Shown here piece by piece: positions 1-9,083 of a stretch of 64,000 bases of DNA. Source of the DNA: Robiginitalea aestuariiviva (GTDB lineage: Bacteria; Bacteroidota; Bacteroidia; Flavobacteriales; Flavobacteriaceae); NCBI RefSeq assembly GCF_029537735.1, contig NZ_JARPUQ010000001.1, positions 618,965 through 682,964 on the forward strand, given 5' to 3'. The first letter of the stretch is position 1; every line of letters starts with the position of its first letter. The translations under genes were made by a program, and so were the position numbers. Under the pieces are notes generated by a model. The model worked only from the letters and a program-made list of their open reading frames with translations, did no database searches and had not been told where the DNA came from.

Positions 1-1794
1 GGTCTGGAAGGCCGCATTGAAGACAACCGGGGGCAGGAGATTACCCGGTTCAAACTGAATCGCTTCGGGATCGGGCGGTTTGCCCTTACCCCAAGCGCAG
101 GGGACTCCTATTGGGCCTTTTTTGAATACCAGGGAAAAACCTATCGCCTTCCCCTTCCACAGGCTGAATCCCAGGGTATAGGTATGAAACTGACCGAAAT
201 GAACACGCGAATTGGTTTGGAATTCAAGGCCAAAGGAAAGCGAGCGACCAGAAACCAGAACTACCTCCTGACCCTTCATAATGGGGATAGCATCAAAGCC
301 CTCCCGATACAACTGGATGAAAAGGACTCCCAAATTCAGATTCTTAGAAAATCGGACCTGTACAAAGGGGTGAATGTCCTCACCCTTTTTGACGCGGATA
401 TGACCCCGTTACTGGAGCGCCTGTATTTCAATGCCCAGGGATTGGTCTTCCATCGGAGCGACGGGCCATACACGCGCCAGGTTGCCGACTCCCTCGAGGT
501 TACCTTTCACCTCCCGGAGCTCGATCCTAACTACTTCAGCAGCCTCAGCATATCCGTCTTACCCGAATGCACCAAATCATATGGCAGTCACCACAACCTG
601 CCATCCTATACCCTGTTACAGCCATATGTCAAAGGACCGATCCAACAGGCCTCATACTACTTCCAGGATTGGGATGCCAAAAAGCAATATGAACTGGATA
701 ACCTACTGCTTACCCAGGGGTGGAGCAGTTACGACTGGCATACCCTGGCCCAAAAACCACCGCCCCAACCCATTTTTGACTTTGAGAAAGGCATTTCCCT
801 AACCGTACGATTAAACGCTGCGCGGGAAGGGAAGTATTTGATTTTACCCACCGCGAACAATATCTCTCAAATTGTAGAAACCCTCCCCGGGCAGGAGTCC
901 TTCGGCCTGGATGGGTATTTCCCAAGGGAAGGTGAAAAAATTTCCCTGGCGGCCGTAAAGGAAAACGGGATGTCCCGGCCCATAGGGGCCTATATACAAT
1001 TTAAACCCTCGGGGATTCCCGAATTCAAAACCGGCGGTGCGGTTGTATTGCCCAACCCGGTTGGGGCGCGACTGGCGGAAGTGGATATCCCCCCAATATC
1101 CTTCGAAAACCTGGAACGGCTTCAAATGCTGGAAGAGGTAGTGATTACCGAAAACCTTCAAAGAACCCGGATGGAAATGCTCCGGGACCGTTCAATTGGA
1201 AAACTCGATTATTTTGAAACGAACGACCCCAGGCGGAACCAGTTTCTGAGCAACTACCTAAGTGGCAGGGGATACATTGTAGACGAAGGCCTGGGCACCG
1301 TACAGATCCGGGCCCGTAACCCCAATTCCCCCAATAATTCACGACCCATCGTATACCTGGACGGGGTTTTACTTACGGATTTTGACATCCTTTGGCGATT
1401 CCGGCTTGATATTGTCGACTACATTGAAGTGAACCCGGCGGGCATTGGCTCCGGAATTATGGGTGGCGGGGGTGTGATCCGGATCGTGACCGACCCGAAC
1501 TTGCGGATCGGGTCCGATCCTTCCCGCAATGCCTTCAATAGTTACGATGTTCCGCTGGCCTTTGGGATTCCCAAACGCTATTACACCCCGGTGTACGCCT
1601 CCCACAGCGGACCATTCTTTGAACATTACGGCACCCTGGACTGGATTCCGGATTTGAGGCCGGGCCCGGACGGACAATTCTCGCTTCGGCTGAAGGATTA
1701 CGGCCTGGAAAGCTTTACCCTCTATGTAGAAGGCATTGTGAACGGAGATGATTATATTTCGCGGGTGATTCGCGCCAGCAAGGCCGATCCCTGA
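1..1794 (+). CDS. MG2-like/TonB-plug domain protein, 5'-truncated by window edge
   Basis: The reading frame is open from base 1 to the TGA at 1792-1794, so the gene starts upstream of the window; the ATG at 184 is only an internal methionine. The first 60 or so visible codons (GLEGRIEDNRGQEITRFKLN) look like the end of a macroglobulin MG2-type domain. The last third holds a TonB-receptor plug-like region with the motifs RPIVYLDGVLL and GGGGVIRIVTDP. No 22-strand receptor barrel follows. Flavobacteria encode many such MG2-plus-plug surface proteins, thought to sit at the outer membrane. Substrate unknown. The stop lies 12 bp before the next gene, so the two may be cotranscribed. Confidence 0.7.
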   Translation, partial: GLEGRIEDNRGQEITRFKLNRFGIGRFALTPSAGDSYWAFFEYQGKTYRLPLPQAESQGIGMKLTEMNTRIGLEFKAKGKRATRNQNYLLTLHNGDSIKALPIQLDEKDSQIQILRKSDLYKGVNVLTLFDADMTPLLERLYFNAQGLVFHRSDGPYTRQVADSLEVTFHLPELDPNYFSSLSISVLPECTKSYGSHHNLPSYTLLQPYVKGPIQQASYYFQDWDAKKQYELDNLLLTQGWSSYDWHTLAQKPPPQPIFDFEKGISLTVRLNAAREGKYLILPTANNISQIVETLPGQESFGLDGYFPREGEKISLAAVKENGMSRPIGAYIQFKPSGIPEFKTGGAVVLPNPVGARLAEVDIPPISFENLERLQMLEEVVITENLQRTRMEMLRDRSIGKLDYFETNDPRRNQFLSNYLSGRGYIVDEGLGTVQIRARNPNSPNNSRPIVYLDGVLLTDFDILWRFRLDIVDYIEVNPAGIGSGIMGGGGVIRIVTDPNLRIGSDPSRNAFNSYDVPLAFGIPKRYYTPVYASHSGPFFEHYGTLDWIPDLRPGPDGQFSLRLKDYGLESFTLYVEGIVNGDDYISRVIRASKADP

Positions 1795-1806
1795 AGGAAT
1801 CCCTAC

Positions 1807-2709
1807 GTGCTCAAAATCGCTTACCACCCCATCTACAAGCACCCGCTGCCTGAAGGGCATAGGTTCCCCATGCAGAAATACGATTTATTGCCCCAGCAAT
1901 TGCTGCATGAAGGCACCTGTACCCCGGAGCACTTTTTTGCCCCGGAGCTGCCGGACGATGCCGACATCCTGAGGGCGCATACGCCGCAGTATTACGGAGA
2001 ACTCTGTGCCGGGCGCATCCCCCCCAAAGCCATGCGGAAGGTGGGGTTCCCCTGGAGCGAGGCCCTGGTAACCCGGGAGCGCCGCATTACACAGGGCACC
2101 ATACAGGGTTGCCATTACGCCTTGCAGCACGGCATTGCCATGAACATTGCCGGGGGCACCCACCACGCCTATTCGGACCGGGGGGAGGCCTTCTGTATGC
2201 TGAATGACCAGGCCATTGGCGCCCATTACCTGCTTGCCAACGGCCTGGCCCAACGCATCCTGATCCTGGACCTGGATGTACACCAGGGCAACGGCACAGC
2301 CGAAATTTTCCGGGATGTCCCCCAGGTATTTACCTTCTCCATGCACGGAAAGGCGAATTATCCCTTCAAGAAGGAGGTGTCGGACTGGGACATTGCCCTG
2401 GAAAGAGGAACGGATGATGCAGCCTATCTGAACATCCTGCATGAAAGCCTGGAATCCCTTTGGGAGCGCGTGCAGCCGGATTTTGTCTTCTACCTTTGCG
2501 GGGTGGATATCCTGGGCACCGACAAGCTGGGCACCCTGGGCCTGACCCCGGAAGGCTGCCGCCAACGGGACCTGGGGGTCCTGCAATGGTGCCGGCATCA
2601 CGGCCTGCCGGTACAGTGCAGTATGGGCGGGGGGTATTCCCCCCAACTCCGGATTATTGTGGAGGCGCATGCACAGACCTTCCGCCTGGCCCAACATTTG
2701 TACTTCTGA
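1807..2709 (+). CDS. Histone deacetylase family protein (AcuC/HDAC superfamily)
   Basis: This 300-aa cytoplasmic Zn-dependent amidohydrolase has the family signatures in order: GGTHHA with the catalytic His pair H119/H120, LDLDVHQGNGT with Zn ligands D157 and H159, GVDILGTDKLG with the third ligand D234, and GGGYS with the transition-state Tyr near 277. Bacterial members deacetylate acetyl-lysine proteins, acetylpolyamines or other acetyl amides; the substrate cannot be told from sequence. The start is a GTG at 1807, 12 bp after the preceding stop; the frame matches the family N-terminus there and no better ATG is present. Length is normal for the short single-domain bacterial group. Confidence 0.9.
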   Translation: MLKIAYHPIYKHPLPEGHRFPMQKYDLLPQQLLHEGTCTPEHFFAPELPDDADILRAHTPQYYGELCAGRIPPKAMRKVGFPWSEALVTRERRITQGTIQGCHYALQHGIAMNIAGGTHHAYSDRGEAFCMLNDQAIGAHYLLANGLAQRILILDLDVHQGNGTAEIFRDVPQVFTFSMHGKANYPFKKEVSDWDIALERGTDDAAYLNILHESLESLWERVQPDFVFYLCGVDILGTDKLGTLGLTPEGCRQRDLGVLQWCRHHGLPVQCSMGGGYSPQLRIIVEAHAQTFRLAQHLYF

Positions 2710-2760
2710 ACCACAGGCCGGAATGCTCCCGTTTTGTACCTTTATATAAAATTTAGTTCC

Positions 2761-3282
2761 ATGCTGAGCAAAAAAGTTGAAGCTGCGCTGAACGCGCAAA
2801 TCCGAGTAGAAGCCGAATCCTCACAGGTCTACCTTTCCATGGCTTCCTGGGCCGAAGTAAAAGGGTTGGAAGGTATTGCCCAATTCCTGTACCGGCATTC
2901 GGACGAAGAGCGGATGCACATGCTGAAGATGGTCAAATATGTAAATGAACGCGGCGGTCATGCGTTGGTTTCGGACCTTGCGGCCCCTGCTACCGATTTT
3001 GGCTCCTTCCAGAAACTTTTCCAGGAACTTTTTGACCATGAAATCATGGTTTCCGAGTGCATCAACAACCTGGTGCACGTGACCCTGGAAGAAAAGGATT
3101 ATGCCACCCATAATTTCCTGCAATGGTATGTGGCCGAACAAATCGAGGAAGAAGCCCTGGCCCGCACCATTTTGGATAAAATCAACCTGATCGGCAACGA
3201 CAAGGGCGGGCTTTATCTCTTTGACCGGGACATCCAGCAGCTTTCCGTGGATAGTGCTGCCTCAGGCACAGGCCCTGCCTAA
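2761..3282 (+). CDS. ftnA: Ferritin (bacterial non-haem FtnA type)
   Basis: A 173-aa four-helix-bundle iron-storage protein that oxidises Fe(II) and stores it in a 24-mer shell in the cytoplasm. The ferroxidase centre residues are all visible: E17, E50, H53, E94 and Q127. Length fits FtnA. ATG 2761 is chosen because the family begins MLSKKVEAALN; the codons upstream lie in an AT-rich promoter-like stretch with TACCTTTA at 2737-2744, which resembles the Bacteroidota -7 box. No haem-binding Met of bacterioferritin is evident. Convergence with iron homeostasis genes is not seen nearby. Confidence 0.93.
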   Translation: MLSKKVEAALNAQIRVEAESSQVYLSMASWAEVKGLEGIAQFLYRHSDEERMHMLKMVKYVNERGGHALVSDLAAPATDFGSFQKLFQELFDHEIMVSECINNLVHVTLEEKDYATHNFLQWYVAEQIEEEALARTILDKINLIGNDKGGLYLFDRDIQQLSVDSAASGTGPA

Positions 3283-3317
3283 GATGTTAAATCTTATTTA
3301 GATTTATTAAAAATTAT

Positions 3318-3339
3318 TACCTTTGACTGTATACAGTCA
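3318..3339 (+). promoter_or_regulatory. -7 promoter box and overlapping 16-bp perfect palindrome
   Basis: TACCTTTG at 3318-3325 is an exact TAnnTTTG box. The perfect palindrome TGACTGTATACAGTCA at 3324-3339 begins inside the box and ends on the first base of the ATG at 3339. A dimeric repressor bound there would cover the transcription start and the start codon. The -33 element is weak. The box and palindrome are seen directly; the operator role is inferred. Confidence 0.5.
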
Positions 3340-3560
3340 TGGGTAAGAAGAAAAAGACATCCAAAAAGGCCGAGAAAGCCGAAAAACTGCGCCAGAAAAG
3401 GCTGGTTACGCTGGCTGTGGCTGCCTGCCCTCCCGAAGGCTGTAAATCCAAGTGCTGTAAAAAGTATAAGAAGTGTGAAAGCAAACGCTGTAAGAAGTGC
3501 CCCTGCTTTGACCTGCTCCAATCCCTGCAGCCTGCAGGAGGCTTCTCCCAGGTAGCCTGA
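3339..3560 (+). CDS. Small Lys/Cys-rich protein of unknown function
   Basis: A 73-aa protein with a very basic N-terminus (MGKKKKTSKKAEKAEKLRQK) and a Cys-rich centre with the spaced motif CKSKCCKKYKKCESKRCKKC followed by PCFDL. No signal peptide or membrane segment is visible. The Cys pattern suggests a metal-binding or redox-active miniprotein; the Lys-rich head could bind nucleic acid. I recall similar small proteins in flavobacteria but know no function. The predicted 5' leader is only a few bases. It follows ferritin by 56 bp but has its own promoter-like box. Function is not assigned. Confidence 0.7.
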   Translation: MGKKKKTSKKAEKAEKLRQKRLVTLAVAACPPEGCKSKCCKKYKKCESKRCKKCPCFDLLQSLQPAGGFSQVA

Positions 3561-3568
3561 ACCCACCC

Positions 3569-3943
3569 TTAGTACCGACGGTTAACCACGGTGGCCAATC
3601 CTTTTGTATCCCCGGTCATCTGGGCATAATACGAAGCCTGCAGCCAATAGTAATCCCCATGGTTGCATGCGGGCAGACAATGATGGGATGCATATACCCC
3701 CCGCTTGGCCCGGATATATATCCGGTGTGCCCGGGGTTTCTGACCCTCCAGGGATTTTTCAAAGGCGCGCTGGTCTTTCCAGTAATCCCATTCGTCCTGG
3801 GCATCGGTAAAACGCATGCGTTGCTCAAACAACCCGTCTGCCTGCCCCATCCGGGTATAAAAGGATGTCTCGTCCTTTTGCGCATAGAGCAGCCCCGGCC
3901 CGGTAAGGGCGCAAAACAACAGGAAACAGCAGATGCGTGGCAT
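3569..3943 (-). CDS. Exported protein of unknown function, 124 aa
   Basis: The N-terminus (MPRICCFLLFCALTGPGLLY then AQ) is a signal peptide, so the mature protein of about 102 residues is periplasmic or surface-exposed. It is rich in aromatic and charged residues (DEWDYWKDQ, DYYWLQASYY) and has two close cysteines (HHCLPAC) that may form a disulfide. No domain is recognised. It converges with the Lys/Cys-rich small gene, the two stops lying 8 bp apart. Transcription would start from the AT-rich stretch beyond 3943. Confidence 0.6.
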   Translation of the reverse strand: MPRICCFLLFCALTGPGLLYAQKDETSFYTRMGQADGLFEQRMRFTDAQDEWDYWKDQRAFEKSLEGQKPRAHRIYIRAKRGVYASHHCLPACNHGDYYWLQASYYAQMTGDTKGLATVVNRRY

Positions 3944-4017
3944 GGGTAAAGCCTTTGTTTGTTAACATGACGAGGGGGAACACTTTAAGTTACGCCTTTT
4001 CCGTAGAATCCTACAAA

Positions 4018-4040
4018 AAAAGAGGCCAAAAGCCTCTTTT
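4018..4040. terminator. Bidirectional rho-independent terminator
   Basis: AAAAGAGGC, a CAAAA loop, then GCCTCTTTT form a 9-bp perfect stem with U-tracts on both strands. It lies 21 bp past the stop of the minus-strand ssb gene, which it most likely terminates. Confidence 0.8.
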
Positions 4041-4061
4041 ATCGTTCTTTGATGCCCGGGG

Positions 4062-4391
4062 TTATTTCCCAAGCAACAACAATTCCGTGCATTTTACCTC
4101 GGTAATATACTTCCGTTGCCCGTCGTCCGTGTCGTAATGACGGTGAATAAGCTTCCCTTCCAGGGCAACTTCCCGGCCCTTTTTCAGAAACTGTTCCACG
4201 ATTTCCGCTGTCTTACCCCAGGTAACCACCTGGTGCCATTGGGTGTCCGTCACTTTTTCCCCTTTACTGTTCCGGTAGGTTTCGTTGGTAGCCACAGAAA
4301 ACCGGGCCATCTTTCCGCTTTCCAGGTCGCTGACTTCCGGATCCTGCCCCAGGTTTCCGATCAGTTGTACTTTGTTTCGCAATGCATTCAT
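4062..4391 (-). CDS. ssb: Single-stranded DNA-binding protein, short form
   Basis: A 109-aa OB-fold protein with SSB hallmarks: KVQLIGNLGQDPE, ARFSVATNE, TQWHQVVTWGKTAE, GREVALEGKLIHR and the closing TEVKCTELLLLG. It binds ssDNA during replication, repair or recombination. It ends directly after the OB fold (LLLLGK) and so lacks the flexible linker and acidic DDDIPF-type tail that housekeeping SSBs use to recruit partners. This suggests an accessory SSB with a full-length one elsewhere in the genome. ATG 4391 is chosen over a TTG two codons upstream. Confidence 0.92.
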   Translation of the reverse strand: MNALRNKVQLIGNLGQDPEVSDLESGKMARFSVATNETYRNSKGEKVTDTQWHQVVTWGKTAEIVEQFLKKGREVALEGKLIHRHYDTDDGQRKYITEVKCTELLLLGK

Positions 4392-4583
4392 AGGCAATAT
4401 GGGTTTGAAAGGTTACAGGTGGTAAAACTATGGGGCCAGGCGAGTTGCTTCCGTACATTAAGCAGTTGTATCCGGATATACGCGTTTATTCACGCCCGGA
4501 TCTTGCCCCAGCCCGGAATGCCAGAGCGCCCCTGCCAAAGGGAATATTGTGTATCTTTCCTCTCATCGCCAACCCAACCGATT

Positions 4584-5873
4584 ATGAAATCCGCCAAATT
4601 CCTCGCTTTTTTGCTGTTCCTGGCCCTGGCCTGCCGCCAGCAGCCCGAACCCGAAACTACCACCGCATTGCACCCCGCCCCCCCGGAGGCCGCCGGGCTC
4701 TCCCCGGAACGCCTGGCGCGAATTGACCAGATGCTGGAAGGGGCCATAGCTGAAAACCAGATCCCAGGGGCGGTGGCCCTGATTGCGCGCCACGGCAAAA
4801 TAGTGTACCACAAGGCCTTCGGGCAGTCCGATGCCGGGGCGGGCACCGCCTTTAACCCCGATGCTATATTCAGGATCGCTTCCCAGACCAAAGCCATCAC
4901 CAGTACTGCGGTCATGATGCTATGGGAAGAAGGGCACTTCCGCCTGGACGACCCTATTTCCGATTATATCCCTGAATTTGCCCGAACCGGCGTGATGGAA
5001 AACTTTAATGAGGCAGACAGCAGCTTTACGGTAACGCCCCTGGAAAAACCCATCACCATCCGTCACCTGCTGAGCCACACCTCCGGGATCGGATATGGTA
5101 TTATTGACGGGGACCCCCGCTTCCGCAAGGCCTTTGCCAAGGCCGGGATCATTGACGCCTTTACCGCACAACCGATCCGCCTGGAGGACAACATCCCCGA
5201 ACTGGCCCTTATGCCCCTGCACCACCCACCAGGGGAAGGATGGACCTACAGTGAGGGCCTGGACGTATTGGGCCGCCTGGTGGAAATCGTTTCCGGGCAA
5301 CCTTTTGATGCCTTCCTGAAAACCCGCATTTTTGATCCCCTGGGGATGTCAGACACCTGGTTTTACCTTCCGGATTCCCTGGCCGGCCGCCTGGTACCCG
5401 TACAGCATTATACCGAAGGGAAATGGCAGCGCTTTCAGACCGATGTCTTCGATATCGATTACCCCATATCCGGAGCCCGGACCTATTTTGCCGGGGGCGC
5501 AGGCCTCTCGAGCACGGCCCGGGATTATGCCATTTTCCTGCAAATGATGTTGAACCAGGGCACCTACAATGGCACCCGCCTGCTGAGCCGGACAACGGTA
5601 GCAACCATGTTGGCCAACCAAATCGGAGACATGTGGGCCGGCGGGCCCAAGGATTTCGGGCTGGCCTTTGCCGTGGTCAATGCCAATGGGGTGGCCTACG
5701 GGGGGGAAGGCGGCCCCGGCACCTTCGACTGGGGCGGGTATTTCAACACCCAGTACTTTGCCGACCCCGGGGAAGGCCTGATCGGCATCCTCATGAAGCA
5801 AACCCAGAACACCCAAACCGACGAAACCGGATGGAAATTCCGCCAAATGACCTTTGCCGCCATCGCCGATTAA
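4584..5873 (+). CDS. Beta-lactamase-fold serine hydrolase lipoprotein
   Basis: This 429-aa protein has a lipoprotein signal peptide with lipobox ALAC (Cys17). The penicillin-binding-like beta-lactamase fold follows, with the SxxK nucleophile motif S100-QT-K103, a YSEG element in the place of YxN, and a Gly-rich GGPGTFDWGG segment in the place of the KTG/HxG box. Relatives include esterases, D-peptidases and class C beta-lactamases, so the substrate is open. The start at ATG 4584 gives the intact lipoprotein signal; the frame runs open further upstream but lacks one. TATCTTTC at 4552-4559 may be its -7 box. It lies 29 bp before the first BNR gene, suggesting an operon. Confidence 0.85.
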   Translation: MKSAKFLAFLLFLALACRQQPEPETTTALHPAPPEAAGLSPERLARIDQMLEGAIAENQIPGAVALIARHGKIVYHKAFGQSDAGAGTAFNPDAIFRIASQTKAITSTAVMMLWEEGHFRLDDPISDYIPEFARTGVMENFNEADSSFTVTPLEKPITIRHLLSHTSGIGYGIIDGDPRFRKAFAKAGIIDAFTAQPIRLEDNIPELALMPLHHPPGEGWTYSEGLDVLGRLVEIVSGQPFDAFLKTRIFDPLGMSDTWFYLPDSLAGRLVPVQHYTEGKWQRFQTDVFDIDYPISGARTYFAGGAGLSSTARDYAIFLQMMLNQGTYNGTRLLSRTTVATMLANQIGDMWAGGPKDFGLAFAVVNANGVAYGGEGGPGTFDWGGYFNTQYFADPGEGLIGILMKQTQNTQTDETGWKFRQMTFAAIAD

Positions 5874-5902
5874 ACCACCCAACGCCTAAACCAACGACTC
5901 AT

Positions 5903-8900
5903 ATGAAAACCTGGATGATCTCTGTAGCTGCCTGCCTTATGGTGGTGGCTACCGCCTTTCCCCAACGCCGGAAACAGGCCCCGCCTCCCCCAACCCTGAA
6001 GGATAGCCTCTACACCGGGCTGCAGTGGCGCAACATCGGGCCCTTCCGCGGGGGGCGCAGCGTGGCTGTGGCCGGGGTGGCCTCCCAACCCGGCACCTAC
6101 TACATGGGCGCTACCGGGGGTGGGGTCTGGAAGACCACGGACGACGGCCTGCACTGGACCAATGTGTCGGACGGATTCTTTAAAACCGGAACGGTCGGGG
6201 CCATCGCCGTATCGGCCAGCAACCCCAACGTGGTCCTGGTGGGCATGGGGGAACACGCCGCCCGGGGGGTTATGACCTCCATGGGAGACGGGGTCTACCT
6301 TTCGCGGGATGCCGGCAAACACTGGACCCACCTGGGGCTGGACCAGAGCCGCCATATTTCGGATGTCATTATTGATCCAAGGGATGAAAACACCTTCTAT
6401 GTTGCCGTGCAGGGCGCCCAGTACGGGTCCAGTGCGGAACGGGGTGTGTATCGCAGCACGGACGGGGGCGCTACCTGGAACAAAGTCCTGTATGCCGGGC
6501 CGGATACCGGGGCTTCCTCCCTGCATATGGATCCGGACAACCCGGCGGTACTTTATGCAGCGATGTGGCAGCACCGGCGCTACCCCTGGACCATGGAATC
6601 CGGCGGACCGCAATCCGGGCTCTTCCGCTCCCGCGATGGGGGTACTACCTGGGAAAAACTATCCAAGGGCCTGCCTGAAGCCTTCGGAAAAGCGGGGATT
6701 TCGGCCTCCGGAGGTCTTTCGGACCGGGTGTATGCCGTCCTGGAAGCGGATGGTGATAAAGCCGGGGTATACCGCTCGGACGATGGGGGAGACACCTGGC
6801 AACAGGTCAACAAGGACCGCATTAACGTGGCCCGTTCCTGGTATTACATGGAAATTTTTGCAGACCCCACAGACCCCAACCGGGTATATGTACTGAATGC
6901 CCCGGTAACCCGATCCATTGACGGGGGGAAGACCTTTCAGCCTGTACCTACCCCCCACGGAGACAACCACGATCTGTGGATCAACCCCAACGACCCCAAC
7001 CGGATGATCAATGCCAACGATGGAGGGGCCAACATCACCAACAACGGGGGTCAAAGCTGGAGTACCCAGCAAAACCAGCCTACCGCCCAGTTTTACAGGG
7101 TGATTACAGACAACCGCTTTCCGTACTACGTCTACGGCGGGCAACAGGACAATTCGGCCATTGCCATTGCCAGCCGGACCAATTATGCAGGCATCGACTG
7201 GAAAGACTGGTACTCCGTAGCCGGGTGCGAAAGTGCTTTCCTGGCCTTTGACCCGGATAACCCCGAAGTGGTCTATGGCGGGTGCTATCAGGGCATTATC
7301 GAACGCTGGCTGGCAGCCAGTCGCGAGGGCAAGGCCATCAAGGAATACCCGGAACTTTCCCTGGGCAACGCCCCGGAGGATTTCCGCTACCGCTATAACT
7401 GGAACGCCCCCATCCTGACCGACCCTCACGACCGCAATACGATCTACCATGCAGGGAATGTGGTCTTCCGCTCCCGAGACGGTGGGCTTAGCTGGGCGGT
7501 GATCAGCCCGGACCTGACCCGGAACGAACCGGATAAACAGGGCCCCGGGGGGCAACCCTATACCAACGAGGCGGCAGGGGGCGAAAATTACAATACGCTC
7601 ATGTCCCTGGCCACCTCCCCCCACCAGGCTGGTATCCTTTGGGCCGGGAGCGACGACGGGTTGGTCCACCTAACCCGCAATGGGGGTGAAACCTGGGAAA
7701 ACGTAACCCCGGAGGGCATGTCCCGGGGCATTGTAAACAGCATCGAAGTGTCTCCCCACGATCCGGCCACGGCCTACATCACCCTGATGCGCTACAAAGC
7801 CATGGACCTGGACTCTTACATCTATAAAACGACCGACTACGGCAAAAGCTGGACCCGGATTACCGGAGGGCTGGACGACCCCCATGGTTTTGCACGCGTG
7901 GTGCGGGAAGACCCGGTTCGGCCCGGCCTGCTCTATGCGGGCACCGAAACGGGACTGTACATTTCACTGAACGGGGGCGGGTTGTGGCAGCGATTCCAGC
8001 TAAACCTTCCGGTAGTCCCCATTAACGACCTTACCTTCCGCCACAATGACCTGATAGCCGCTACGGCCGGGCGGGCCTTCTGGATCCTCGATGACCTGGC
8101 CCCCCTGCAGCAAACCCGGTCTGCCGGCAGCCCCCTTATCCTGGTGACGCCCAGGGACACTTATCGGTTTATAGGCGGGCATTCCGAGAAACCGGTGCCC
8201 GGCCTGGGACAGAACCCGAAAAGCGGGGTTATGCTGAGCTATTTCCTGGAAAAAGCGGCCGATTCGGCTAAATTGCAGCTGGAAATCCTGAAAGACGGTA
8301 AGGTGGTCCGGACGCTGACCAACCAGGCCCCTAAGGCCTTCAAATCCTGGCCTGGAGGGCCGGATAAGCCCCAAACTCTGCCCGCCAAAGCAGGAATGAA
8401 CCGCTTTGTCTGGGATTTCCGAAGGGATCCGCTCCCGGCGGTCAACGGGGTTTTTGTCTATGGGGATTACAGCGGTGGGATCGTAGCCCCGGGCACCTAT
8501 ACCGCCCGGCTGCAGCTGGGGGAATCCACTGCAGAACAGGCCTTCAGCATCTTACCCCACCCGGGAATTGAGGCTTCGGATGCCGCCTACCAGGAGCAGG
8601 AAACTGTATTGATGCAAATTGAAGGAGCCATCCGGGACATGCACCAGGCTGTGAATGACCTCAGGAAGGTGAAGGACCAACTGGAGGGCTATGCGACTTT
8701 GCTGGAAGGACGGGAAGACGCCCAACCCCTGCTGGAACAGGGCAAAGCCCTGTTGGAAGAAATCTCGGCATGGGAACAGGAATTGATTCAGCCCAAACAG
8801 AAAACCTTCCAGGATGTAATCAACTACAACAACCAGCTGAACGCAGAGCTCATGTACCTGAAATCCTATGTGGATGCTGCCGAACCGGCTGTAACGGCCG

Positions 8901-9043
8901 GGGCACGGGAACGCCTGCAGGACCTGATGGCCGCCTGGGGCCAATTGGCCCGGAAAAGGGACCAGCTTGTAGAAGAAGGAATGGAAGCCTACAACCAAAA
9001 ATACCGGGAACTGGGACTGCCTGCCCTGCTGCGGCCTGAATAA
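5903..9043 (+). CDS. Exported BNR/sortilin-like beta-propeller protein (paralogue 1)
   Basis: A 1046-aa secreted protein with a signal peptide ending near AFPQ. It opens with the conserved [14 protein letters not shown] and carries many Asp-box/BNR repeats (for example STDGGATWNKV, SRDGGTTWEKL, SDDGGDTWQQV) that build two VPS10/sortilin-like propellers over about residues 30-760. An Ig-like region and a C-terminal coiled coil rich in Glu/Gln follow. The C-terminus has no T9SS sorting domain. These are commonly annotated as glycosyl hydrolases, but no catalytic residues can be named and no activity is established. Two paralogues lie at 33964 and 56741. It is 29 bp downstream of a serine hydrolase gene. 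Confidence 0.85.
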   Translation: MKTWMISVAACLMVVATAFPQRRKQAPPPPTLKDSLYTGLQWRNIGPFRGGRSVAVAGVASQPGTYYMGATGGGVWKTTDDGLHWTNVSDGFFKTGTVGAIAVSASNPNVVLVGMGEHAARGVMTSMGDGVYLSRDAGKHWTHLGLDQSRHISDVIIDPRDENTFYVAVQGAQYGSSAERGVYRSTDGGATWNKVLYAGPDTGASSLHMDPDNPAVLYAAMWQHRRYPWTMESGGPQSGLFRSRDGGTTWEKLSKGLPEAFGKAGISASGGLSDRVYAVLEADGDKAGVYRSDDGGDTWQQVNKDRINVARSWYYMEIFADPTDPNRVYVLNAPVTRSIDGGKTFQPVPTPHGDNHDLWINPNDPNRMINANDGGANITNNGGQSWSTQQNQPTAQFYRVITDNRFPYYVYGGQQDNSAIAIASRTNYAGIDWKDWYSVAGCESAFLAFDPDNPEVVYGGCYQGIIERWLAASREGKAIKEYPELSLGNAPEDFRYRYNWNAPILTDPHDRNTIYHAGNVVFRSRDGGLSWAVISPDLTRNEPDKQGPGGQPYTNEAAGGENYNTLMSLATSPHQAGILWAGSDDGLVHLTRNGGETWENVTPEGMSRGIVNSIEVSPHDPATAYITLMRYKAMDLDSYIYKTTDYGKSWTRITGGLDDPHGFARVVREDPVRPGLLYAGTETGLYISLNGGGLWQRFQLNLPVVPINDLTFRHNDLIAATAGRAFWILDDLAPLQQTRSAGSPLILVTPRDTYRFIGGHSEKPVPGLGQNPKSGVMLSYFLEKAADSAKLQLEILKDGKVVRTLTNQAPKAFKSWPGGPDKPQTLPAKAGMNRFVWDFRRDPLPAVNGVFVYGDYSGGIVAPGTYTARLQLGESTAEQAFSILPHPGIEASDAAYQEQETVLMQIEGAIRDMHQAVNDLRKVKDQLEGYATLLEGREDAQPLLEQGKALLEEISAWEQELIQPKQKTFQDVINYNNQLNAELMYLKSYVDAAEPAVTAGARERLQDLMAAWGQLARKRDQLVEEGMEAYNQKYRELGLPALLRPE

Positions 9044-9083
9044 GCTGCTGGGATTTTTCAGGGGAGGCGGTGATCTTGGGGGC

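Noticed and set aside
1369-1860. Long minus-strand open frame opposite the TonB-plug gene
   Set aside because: It is antisense to a well-supported gene and its translation has no family features; high GC at third positions creates such shadows.
1885-2799. 304-codon minus-strand frame over the HDAC-family gene
   Set aside because: Completely antisense to a protein with full catalytic motifs; no signal peptide or domain.
5423-5902. N-terminal extension of the BNR gene
   Set aside because: These codons overlap the serine hydrolase gene in another frame; the signal peptide at 5903 marks the true start.
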